The translations under genes and the position numbers were made by a program. A stretch of 11,004 nucleotides of DNA. Source: SIG471 sp045638565. Its GTDB lineage: Bacteria > Bacillota > Clostridia > Oscillospirales > Butyricicoccaceae. Positions 1-5,957 of this stretch are shown here, piece after piece. The stretch covers positions 1 through 11,004 of the forward strand of contig JAZUBN010000076.1 in assembly GCA_045638565.1 (NCBI GenBank). Reading direction: 5' to 3'. The notes beneath the pieces were generated by a model. The model made no database searches, was not told the DNA's origin, and was given only the letters and a program-made list of their open reading frames with translations. Numbering within the stretch: the first letter of the stretch is position 1; each line of letters starts with the position of its first letter.

Positions 1-20
1 GGGTGCTTTTTCTGTATCAA

Positions 21-833
21 TTACTTTAATTTTTCAAGCAGCATTTCCTTGTCTCTTGGCAGAGTACCGACCATCTTGATAGGATTTGTTGCGTGTCTTG
101 TGTCAAACATTGTAGACTGCTTTACATCGAGATGCTCGAGCAATGTTCTGATTTCAAGACGCTTTTCAGCGCCGTCTTCTTCAACGAAATCGCCATTGCG
201 AATCATGTCGGCAATTTCACTGCCTTCGAAGACTGTGAGATTCATTGTGACAACCTTGTAAGTCTTGAACTTATTGGTCATTTCGGCTGTCTTGATGGCG
301 TTCTGAACGCCGTTGCCCTTGCCTGCAAGACCATACATAACAACTGTACTGAAAAGAATGCCTGCTTCGTTGAGCTTGTGAGCCTGCTCAACAGCCATTG
401 CTACAGTGTGTCCCTTGCGTGCCTTTTTGAGCACCTCATCATCGCCCGATTCAAAGCCGATGTAGAGAGCTGTGATACCGCGGTCACAAAGGTCCTTGAG
501 CTGTTCGACAGTATATTTAGCCACAGTGCGGATCGAGCAGTATGCTGTGATTCGTGCGCAGTGCGGGAGATATTTCTTGATGATATCAATAATCGAACTG
601 ATGCGTTCGTAGCCGACGCAGAGAGGGTCAGCACCCACGAGGAACACCTTGTCGGACTGTGGGTCGACATTTTTAAGTTCATATTCGATATCGGAAAGAG
701 CCACAGGCTTATAGGCAGTTTCCTTGTACATTGTGCAGAATGTACACACATTGTGAGGGCAGCCCGAAGTTACAGGAACAAGCACATTACGTGCTTCTGT
801 GCCCGGGAAATATATTGTGTCATTACGATACAT
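21..833 (-). CDS. Radical SAM protein (Elp3/MiaB-like core)
   Basis: This 270-residue protein is a probable radical S-adenosylmethionine enzyme that uses a 4Fe-4S cluster to cleave SAM. The cluster cysteines are visible as C25, C30 and C33 in GCPHNVCTFC, a CX4CX2C spacing rather than the common CX3CX2C. The rest fits the TIM-barrel core: VTSGC at the first strand, a GADPL segment, AYCSIRTV, and the YIGFESGDDEVLKKARKG stretch typical of Elp3-type radical SAM domains. No second cofactor domain, TRAM domain or B12 domain is seen, so the substrate is unknown. A TTG six bases further upstream is also in frame, but GGAGG at 841-845 lies only 1 nt from it and 7 nt from the ATG at 833, so the ATG is the start. 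It has its own promoter and follows the antiporter gene by about 70 bases in the same direction. The family call is firm; the function is not. Confidence 0.87.
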   Translation of the reverse strand: MYRNDTIYFPGTEARNVLVPVTSGCPHNVCTFCTMYKETAYKPVALSDIEYELKNVDPQSDKVFLVGADPLCVGYERISSIIDIIKKYLPHCARITAYCSIRTVAKYTVEQLKDLCDRGITALYIGFESGDDEVLKKARKGHTVAMAVEQAHKLNEAGILFSTVVMYGLAGKGNGVQNAIKTAEMTNKFKTYKVVTMNLTVFEGSEIADMIRNGDFVEEDGAEKRLEIRTLLEHLDVKQSTMFDTRHATNPIKMVGTLPRDKEMLLEKLK

Positions 834-864
834 GGTCAAACCTCCGTGAAGTCTTTATACATTC

Positions 865-892
865 ATTATAGCACCAAAAAAATATATTTCAA
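865..892 (-). promoter_or_regulatory. Promoter of the radical SAM gene
   Basis: Reading the minus strand, TTGAAA (887-892) and TATAAT (865-870) are separated by 16 bases. TG one base upstream of the -10 box makes it an extended -10. The predicted start of transcription is near 858, giving a leader of about 25 nt that contains GGAGG. This is a sigma-70/sigma-A type promoter inferred from consensus matching only. Confidence 0.65.
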
Positions 893-902
893 CACTTTAT
901 CA

Positions 903-2078
903 CTATTTTTCAAGCAGCCTTTTATAGAGATTATCTATACATATTGCGCCGAAGGGTGCGGTTATCAATATGGAAACAACAGCGGCAGTCAAAGCTGCTG
1001 TGCCGCATGAAAGTCCCATTGAAAGCGGTATCGCGCCGATTGCCGCCTGTACGGTTGCTTTTGCTGTGTATGCCGCCATACAGAAAGCACGCTCTCTTGA
1101 AGTGAGCTCTGTGCCGCATAATGACAGCGCAACACCAAGCATACGGAATATGACCGAGAGGATTATAAGAGCAAGAACGGCAATACCTGCCGAAATTGCA
1201 TATTCAAGGTTGACAGCCGCACCTACAAGAACAAAGAGGAAAATCTCGGCTCCAAGCCATAGCTTATTGTATTTTGATGAAAGTCTGCGGGCGAGAATGT
1301 CGTATTTCTGATTTATCATTATAGCCATACTCATAATCGCAAGGAGAGCTGAAAGAGGCACTATGCCCTTGAGCATGGTTTCAACCTGAAGGAGAAGCAA
1401 GGAAATACTGAGCAGAATCAAAACCTTTAAGGTATCTCGTATGTGGAACTTCTTAAAGAACTTTACCATAATAATGCCGACAATACAGCCGAGAACTATC
1501 CCTGTAAATATGGCGACAGGAATGTTGAGAATATCGGAAAATGTCATTTTACCTGTGGAAGCGAGAGCTGTGAAGGCATAGAATACGACGATTACGAAAA
1601 CATCATCCACCGATGCGCCTGCGAGAATGAGCTGAGGAATCCTCTTTTTGCAGCCATAGCCTTCGTCGATAAGCTTTATCATTCGCGGAACTATGACAGC
1701 AGGGGAAACTGCAGCTATGATACTGCCGATTATTGCCGCATCAAGATAAGATACGCCGAGCAGAAGGGGCGCGAAAATCACAACTGCCGCCATCTCTATG
1801 CAGGCGGGGAGGAAGGACATAAGTACAGCAGGTCTGCCAATTTTTTTCAGGTCTGATATATTGAGCGAAAGCCCTGCACGGGTGAGAATGATAACGAGAG
1901 CTATCTGTCTTATATCGGCAGAAATGTCCAGCAGAGTGGGGGATATAAGGTCAAGACAATGGGGACTCATAATGATACCCACTATCATCATACCCAGAAG
2001 GGCAGGCAGGCGGAGCTTTGAAAATATCCAGCCCATTATAAGTCCTGACAAAAGGATAAAAGCGATACTTGTAAGCAT
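903..2078 (-). CDS. Cation:proton antiporter (CPA family), fluoride-riboswitch controlled
   Basis: This 391-residue, highly hydrophobic protein has about a dozen predicted membrane helices and belongs to the monovalent cation:proton antiporters (Na+/H+ exchanger domain). Family marks are the early GLIMGWIFSKLRLPALLGMMIVG segment, LTRAGLSL near residue 66, and GASVDDVF with paired aspartates D158/D159. In CPA2-type carriers such an Asp pair binds ion and protons and goes with electrogenic exchange. There is no C-terminal RCK/TrkA-N domain, unlike Kef proteins. The start is the ATG at 2078 because AAGGAGG (2084-2090) sits 5 nt upstream. The open frame continues upstream to 2183 but that part overlaps the riboswitch. 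Because a fluoride riboswitch precedes it, the likely job is fluoride tolerance, either direct fluoride export or coping with acid and ion stress during fluoride entry. The transported ion is inferred, not shown. Radical SAM follows it with no terminator visible between. Confidence 0.9.
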   Translation of the reverse strand: MLTSIAFILLSGLIMGWIFSKLRLPALLGMMIVGIIMSPHCLDLISPTLLDISADIRQIALVIILTRAGLSLNISDLKKIGRPAVLMSFLPACIEMAAVVIFAPLLLGVSYLDAAIIGSIIAAVSPAVIVPRMIKLIDEGYGCKKRIPQLILAGASVDDVFVIVVFYAFTALASTGKMTFSDILNIPVAIFTGIVLGCIVGIIMVKFFKKFHIRDTLKVLILLSISLLLLQVETMLKGIVPLSALLAIMSMAIMINQKYDILARRLSSKYNKLWLGAEIFLFVLVGAAVNLEYAISAGIAVLALIILSVIFRMLGVALSLCGTELTSRERAFCMAAYTAKATVQAAIGAIPLSMGLSCGTAALTAAVVSILITAPFGAICIDNLYKRLLEK

Positions 2079-2096
2079 AAAAACCTCCTTGAGAAT

Positions 2097-2142
2097 AAAA
2101 AAAGCCGACAGTTTCTGCGTGAAAATCGCAGAAGCCATCAGC
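2097..2142 (-). terminator. Intrinsic terminator (riboswitch expression platform)
   Basis: On the minus strand, arm 2127-2142 pairs with arm 2104-2119 around a 7-nt loop (2120-2126). Fifteen of 16 positions pair, counting three G-U wobbles, with a single C-A mismatch. Seven U residues (2097-2103) follow directly. The inner 7 bp (UUCUGCG/CGCAGAA) are perfect. The 5' arm begins with the GCUGAUGGC segment of the fluoride aptamer, so the aptamer and terminator cannot form together. Ligand binding should favour read-through into the antiporter, which makes this an ON switch. Confidence 0.85.
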
Positions 2143-2187
2143 ATAAAATGCGGTTTCGGGATAACCCCGGGGGAGAGCCTCATTCCC
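2127..2187 (-). ncRNA. Fluoride riboswitch aptamer (crcB motif)
   Basis: Read on the minus strand, the leader fits the crcB motif. P1 is GGGA (2184-2187) with UCCC (2171-2174). The P1 loop holds AUGAGGC. An optional P2 hairpin follows, CGGGG/UCCCG (2157-2169), then the junction AAAC (2153-2156). P3 is GCAU/AUGC (2148-2151 with 2141-2144), followed by UGAUGGC. Loop bases GAGGC (2177-2181) can pair with GCUUC (2131-2135), the expected pseudoknot. The order and the conserved loops match the well-studied Thermotoga petrophila fluoride aptamer as I remember it, where GAUGAGGC, AAAC and GCUGAUGGC occur in the same places. The predicted transcription start is at about 2188, so the aptamer begins at the 5' end of the RNA. 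Known members of this class sense fluoride and activate fluoride exporters and other tolerance genes. Confidence 0.92.
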
Positions 2188-2195
2188 TATAAAAT

Positions 2196-2224
2196 ATTAT
2201 ATCATATACAATCTGACTTTGCAA
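2196..2224 (-). promoter_or_regulatory. Promoter of the riboswitch-antiporter transcript
   Basis: On the minus strand, TTGCAA (2219-2224) and a perfect TATAAT (2196-2201) are 17 bases apart. Transcription should start at about 2188, immediately before the first G of the riboswitch P1 stem, which supports both calls. It lies back to back with the malic enzyme promoter; the two -35 boxes are 39 bases apart. Confidence 0.8.
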
Positions 2225-2263
2225 GAATATTCGTTATGTGTTTTCAAACATACCCCATTTTCC

Positions 2264-2292
2264 TTGACATTGACACATATTAAATATATAAT
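2264..2292 (+). promoter_or_regulatory. Strong promoter of the malic enzyme operon
   Basis: Consensus TTGACA (2264-2269) and TATAAT (2287-2292) have the ideal 17-base spacing. A second TTGACA directly follows the first (2270-2275), giving a tandem TTGACATTGACA. The expected start is near 2299, giving a leader of about 95 nt that contains a repeat-like hairpin (2317-2345). The perfect boxes and the strong codon bias of the first gene suggest high expression. Confidence 0.8.
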
Positions 2293-2316
2293 AAAAATGT
2301 GTAAGTATTGGTATTT

Positions 2317-2345
2317 GTCATTCTGAGCGGATGCGAAGAATCTCC
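2317..2345 (+). repeat. Short dispersed repeat-like hairpin in the malic enzyme leader
   Basis: The segment starting GTCATTCTGAGCG and ending GCGAAGAATCTCC resembles a short intergenic sequence I recall from many unrelated bacterial genomes. When spuriously translated it gives peptides such as FFASAQND or VILSEAKN, and the minus-strand reading here gives FFASAQND. It folds as ATTCT/AGAAT plus GC/GC around GGAT, with an internal GA/GA tandem. It lies wholly in the 5' untranslated region. The family assignment rests on memory; copy number in this genome cannot be seen from one window. Confidence 0.55.
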
Positions 2346-2394
2346 TGTACTTGCACGATAAAACTTTGAAATTTAACGAAATGAGGATATAACT

Positions 2395-3573
2395 ATGGCA
2401 GACGTATATGAACAGTCCCTTCAGCTTCATAAGGAAAACCGCGGCAAGATGGAAATCAGAAGCAAGGTTCCTGTTACAAATAAAGACGAACTTTCTCTTG
2501 CATACACTCCTGGCGTAGCGCAGCCATGCCGTGAAATCGCAAAGGATAAGTCCCAGTCCTTCGTATATACAAACAGAGGCAACACAGTTGCTGTCATCAC
2601 AGACGGCTCTGCAGTTCTCGGTCTCGGCAATATCGGCCCTGAAGCCGCTCTTCCTGTTATGGAAGGCAAGAGCATTCTTTTCAAGGAATTCGCAGGCGTT
2701 GATGCATTCCCAATCTGCCTCAATACACAGGACCCTAAGGAAATCATCAATATCTGCAAGATGCTGGAGCCATCTCTCGGCGGCATCAATCTTGAAGACA
2801 TCTCCTTCCCAAGATGTATCGAAATCGAAAGAACTCTCAAGGCAGAAATGAACATTCCTGTTTTCCACGATGACCAGCACGGCACAGCTATCGTTGTTCT
2901 TGCAGGTGTTATGAATGCCATCAAGCTTACAGGCAAGAAGAAGGAAGAAATGAAGGCTGTTATTTCGGGCGCAGGCGCAGCGGGCAGCTCCATCATCCGT
3001 ATTCTTCACGCTTACGGCATCGGTGAAATCTATGCTTTCGATATCAACGGCTGCGTAAAGCCTCAGGACAGAGATAAGTATGACCCATTCAAGGCAGAGC
3101 TTCTCGAATTCGTAAATACAAAGGGCATCGAATATAATAATATGGCTGAAGCTATGGTGGGCGCAGACCTTTTCGTCGGCGTTTCCGCTCCAAATCTCGT
3201 AACAGAAGAAATGGTGCGCTCCATGAACAAGGATGCTATCCTTTTCGCTATGGCAAATCCATCCCCTGAAATTATGCCTGATATCGCAAAGAAGGCTGGT
3301 GCAAGAATCGTCGGCACAGGCCGTTCCGACTTCCCAAATCAGATCAATAACGTTCTCGTATTCCCTGGTATCTTCCGCGGAGCTCTCGATGCAGGCGCAA
3401 AGGGCATTACAGAAGAAATGAAGATGGCGGCTTCTGCGGCTATCGCATCCCTCGTTACAGATGAAGAACTCAACGACGATTACATCATCCCACCTGTATT
3501 TGACAAGCGCGTTTCTGCTGTTGTTGCGGAAGCTGTAAAGAAGTGCGCATACGAACAGGGCATCACAAGATAA
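2395..3573 (+). CDS. Malic enzyme, NAD(P)-dependent, short bacterial form
   Basis: This 392-residue cytosolic enzyme carries out oxidative decarboxylation of malate to pyruvate and CO2 with reduction of NAD(P)+. The catalytic domain has LAYTPGVA with Tyr37, VITDGSAVLGLGNIGP (69-83), the EGK lysine K93, and the metal-binding ED at 135-136 and FHDDQHGT (158-165). The nucleotide-binding domain has a GAGAAG loop (193-198). The length equals that of stand-alone YtsJ-type enzymes; the phosphotransacetylase-like C-terminus of long MaeB proteins is absent. The cofactor choice cannot be settled by eye. The ATG at 2395 follows GAGG (2383-2386) by 8 nt. Codon use is strongly biased (GCA, AAG, ATC, CTC/CTT; almost no TTA, CTA or TCA), a mark of high expression. 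It is the first gene of a packed plus-strand run starting at a consensus promoter. Confidence 0.95.
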   Translation: MADVYEQSLQLHKENRGKMEIRSKVPVTNKDELSLAYTPGVAQPCREIAKDKSQSFVYTNRGNTVAVITDGSAVLGLGNIGPEAALPVMEGKSILFKEFAGVDAFPICLNTQDPKEIINICKMLEPSLGGINLEDISFPRCIEIERTLKAEMNIPVFHDDQHGTAIVVLAGVMNAIKLTGKKKEEMKAVISGAGAAGSSIIRILHAYGIGEIYAFDINGCVKPQDRDKYDPFKAELLEFVNTKGIEYNNMAEAMVGADLFVGVSAPNLVTEEMVRSMNKDAILFAMANPSPEIMPDIAKKAGARIVGTGRSDFPNQINNVLVFPGIFRGALDAGAKGITEEMKMAASAAIASLVTDEELNDDYIIPPVFDKRVSAVVAEAVKKCAYEQGITR

Positions 3574-3576
3574 AAT

Positions 3577-4329
3577 ATGGAAAGATTCAAGAAAATAGAT
3601 TCGCTCGGTCTCAAGCTCATTGCTGTAATTGCAATGATGCTCGACCATATGTGCTATACTGTCATTCCGGGCAATATGTGGATGACATGGGTTGGCAGAA
3701 TCGCCTTCCCTATCTTCGCATTCCTCATCGTGGAAGGATATTTCCACACAAAGAATGTGAAAAAGTACGCTCTCAGACTTCTTATTTTTGCCCTCATCTC
3801 CGAAGTGCCATTCGATATGATGATGACAGCATCTGTCTTCTTCCCATTCCAGCAGAATGTATACTGGACACTTCTCATCGGTCTTCTGGTAATCTGGGCG
3901 ATAGACAAGCCATTCAATGAGCTTGTAAACGCACAGAATCAGGTGGAAAGAAGCAAGAAGATGGTGCGCCTTGTTATCATCGGCTTTGTAGCTATTGCTC
4001 TCGGCTGTCTTGCGGCGCTCATCGGCTTTACAGACTATCATTACTGGGGCGTTCTCACTATCCTTATGTTCTATCTCCTCAGAGGCAAGACATATATTCA
4101 GCTTATCGCCCTCGCCCTCATCAATAATTTTATGGGCGGCATGGAATATGCATATACTATCTTCGGTATGGAGCAGACATTCCCTGTCCAGCTTATGGCG
4201 ATTTTCGCTATGATACCTATCGCTATGTATAACGGCGAAAAGGGCTACGAAAGCAAGGGTATTCAGTATGCCTTCTATGCTTTCTATCCACTGCATATGC
4301 TGTTTTTATTCCTCCTGATGGCATTCTAA
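3577..4329 (+). CDS. TraX-family membrane protein
   Basis: This 250-residue integral membrane protein belongs to the TraX family, named for the F-plasmid protein needed for pilin N-acetylation but very common on Bacillota chromosomes without conjugation genes. Visible family marks are LKLIAVIAMMLDHMCYTV near the N-terminus, RIAFPIFAFLIVEGYFHTKNVKKYALRLLIFALISEVPFD (about 46-85), and a C-terminal YAFYPLHMLFLFLLM helix. About seven or eight membrane helices are expected. The family is thought to act as membrane acyltransferases, but the substrate of chromosomal copies is unknown. The ATG follows the malic enzyme stop by 3 nt and no SD-like sequence stands in front of it, so translation is probably coupled to malic enzyme. 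Codon bias resembles malic enzyme. Nothing nearby suggests a conjugative element. Confidence 0.88.
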   Translation: MERFKKIDSLGLKLIAVIAMMLDHMCYTVIPGNMWMTWVGRIAFPIFAFLIVEGYFHTKNVKKYALRLLIFALISEVPFDMMMTASVFFPFQQNVYWTLLIGLLVIWAIDKPFNELVNAQNQVERSKKMVRLVIIGFVAIALGCLAALIGFTDYHYWGVLTILMFYLLRGKTYIQLIALALINNFMGGMEYAYTIFGMEQTFPVQLMAIFAMIPIAMYNGEKGYESKGIQYAFYAFYPLHMLFLFLLMAF

Positions 4330-4372
4330 TAACATAAACAACACCAGAATCAAACTGAAAAGGAGAATGACT

Positions 4373-5956
4373 ATGTACGATCTTTTATTCAAAAACGCAA
4401 AAATCGTTGATGGCACAAATGCCCCTTGGTACAGGGCCGATCTTGCCGTAAAGGACGGCAAAATTGCAAAGATCGGCAAAATCAATGACGAAGCAAAGGA
4501 AGTCATCGACTGCGAAGGCTTGGTGCTTTCCCCTGGCTTCATCGATATTCATTCTCACAGCGACTTTACAATCTACAATATCCCTCTTTCAGAAAGCCGT
4601 ATTCTTCAGGGCGTTACAACAGAATTGGGCGGCGACTGCGGCCTTTCTCCTGCTCCTGTAAATCCTGAAAGGGTCGACCTTCTCAAGCGTTATGTAGGCT
4701 TCCTCGATATGGGTCTGCCATATAACTGGACCCGTATGAGCGAATACCTTGACCTTATTGAGCAAAACGGCACAAGTACTAACTATGCCCAGATGATAGG
4801 TCAGGGCACTATCCGAATTGCCGCGATGGGCTTTGAAAACAGAGAGCCTACCGAAGAAGAAATGGCATATATGAAGCAGCTTGTCCGTGAGGCTATGGAG
4901 GACGGCGCTTACGGTATGTCGACAGGTCTTATCTATCCTCCGGGATGCTTCTCCTTTGTCGATGAAATATCGGAAGTTGCAAAGCCACTTGCCGATTTCG
5001 GCGGCTTCTATGAAAGCCATATGAGAAACGAAGGGGACAACATCATCGATTCTGTCCTTGAAACAATGGAAGTGGGCAAGCGCGCTGGCATTCCTGTCCA
5101 GATTGTCCATCACAAAATCACAGGACGCAAAAACTGGAAGATAAAGGGTCACGCAACTCTTGCTATGGTGCGCAAGGCCCGTGAAGAAGGCTTCGATATC
5201 ACAATGGACCAGTATCCTTATGTTGCTTCGGCTACAACACTCACATCCTTCCTGCCTAAATGGGCAATGGAAGGCGGTATGGATGTAATGCTCGACCGTC
5301 TTCGTGACAAGGAAACAATAGCTAAAATCAAGGAAGAAGTCCTTGCCACACGTGCAAAATCCCTCGCTCGCTGGAGCGACATTATGATTGCCAGCGTATT
5401 TTCCGAAAAGAACGCATGGACAATGGGGCTCAATGTGGAAGAAATGGCAGAAAAACTTGGTATGGACCCATTTGATGCGGCAATCTGGCTCATCCTTGAA
5501 GAAAAGGGCGACGTAAATCAGGTCACATTCGGTATGTGCGAAGAGGACGTTGAAATGATAATGAAGGAAGACTTCGTTATGACAGGCTCGGACGGCTCCG
5601 GTATGATGCTCGATGCTGTCGGCGTGCCTCACCCAAGAAACTTCGGCACATTCCCTCGTGTAATCGGCCATTACTGCCGTGAGCGCAAGCTTTTCAGCCT
5701 TGAAAAGGCTATTCACAAGATGACAGGTATGCCTTCGGCACGAATCGGACTTAATGACCGAGGCGTCATCAAGGAAGGTATGTGGGCAGACCTCGTACTC
5801 TTTGATTTTGATACAATTATCGATACTCCGTCATATACAAATCCTAAACAGCCTTGCGAAGGCATAAAGCGTGTCTATGTCAACGGTGTCCTTACAGCAA
5901 AGGACGGCGTGCATACAGGCGCAAAGGCAGGCAAGGTGCTGAGAAAGGGAAGATAA
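4373..5956 (+). CDS. N-acyl-D-amino-acid deacylase (D-aminoacylase)
   Basis: This 527-residue zinc amidohydrolase of the D-aminoacylase group should cut N-acyl-D-amino acids into a carboxylate and a free D-amino acid in the cytosol. The metal site is visible as HSH at 60-62, C89 in GDCGLSPAP (the bridging Cys typical of D-aminoacylases), H216 in ESHMRNEG, H246 in VHHKITG and D407 in GSDG. GAYGMSTGLIYPPG (178-191) and MDQYPYVASATTLTSFLP (278-295) are also characteristic. The C-terminal GVIKEGMWADLVLFD belongs to the small beta domain shared by amidohydrolases. The length is normal for the family. Two ATGs are possible: AGGAG (4361-4365) is 1 nt from the first (4367) and 7 nt from the second, so 4373 is chosen. 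The next gene starts 1 nt after the stop, implying a shared pathway. Exact substrate (D-Glu, D-Asp, neutral D-residues) is not readable here. Confidence 0.9.
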   Translation: MYDLLFKNAKIVDGTNAPWYRADLAVKDGKIAKIGKINDEAKEVIDCEGLVLSPGFIDIHSHSDFTIYNIPLSESRILQGVTTELGGDCGLSPAPVNPERVDLLKRYVGFLDMGLPYNWTRMSEYLDLIEQNGTSTNYAQMIGQGTIRIAAMGFENREPTEEEMAYMKQLVREAMEDGAYGMSTGLIYPPGCFSFVDEISEVAKPLADFGGFYESHMRNEGDNIIDSVLETMEVGKRAGIPVQIVHHKITGRKNWKIKGHATLAMVRKAREEGFDITMDQYPYVASATTLTSFLPKWAMEGGMDVMLDRLRDKETIAKIKEEVLATRAKSLARWSDIMIASVFSEKNAWTMGLNVEEMAEKLGMDPFDAAIWLILEEKGDVNQVTFGMCEEDVEMIMKEDFVMTGSDGSGMMLDAVGVPHPRNFGTFPRVIGHYCRERKLFSLEKAIHKMTGMPSARIGLNDRGVIKEGMWADLVLFDFDTIIDTPSYTNPKQPCEGIKRVYVNGVLTAKDGVHTGAKAGKVLRKGR

Positions 5957-5957
5957 T

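Noticed and set aside
93..1010. A 305-codon plus-strand open frame over the radical SAM gene
   Set aside because: It crosses the radical SAM promoter and the end of the antiporter gene, has no ribosome binding site worth noting, and yields a Cys-rich product without a domain.
2079..2183. N-terminal extension of the antiporter by 35 residues
   Set aside because: The extension overlaps the fluoride aptamer and terminator, while AAGGAGG sits 5 nt before the ATG at 2078, where the normal hydrophobic start of the family begins.
2197..4296. A 699-codon open frame antisense to malic enzyme and TraX
   Set aside because: It is a shadow. The sense genes almost never use TTA, CTA or TCA, so the antisense frame lacks stops. 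Its translation is Cys/His-rich with no domain, and it runs across the malic enzyme promoter and leader.
3577..4329. TraX as evidence of a conjugative plasmid or ICE
   Set aside because: No relaxase, coupling protein, pilin or integrase gene is present and the gene is embedded among metabolic genes with matching codon use; chromosomal TraX homologues are common.
4589..5716. A 375-codon open frame antisense to the D-aminoacylase
   Set aside because: Same cause: the sense gene is a complete, motif-rich enzyme and the antisense product has no recognisable feature or start signals.
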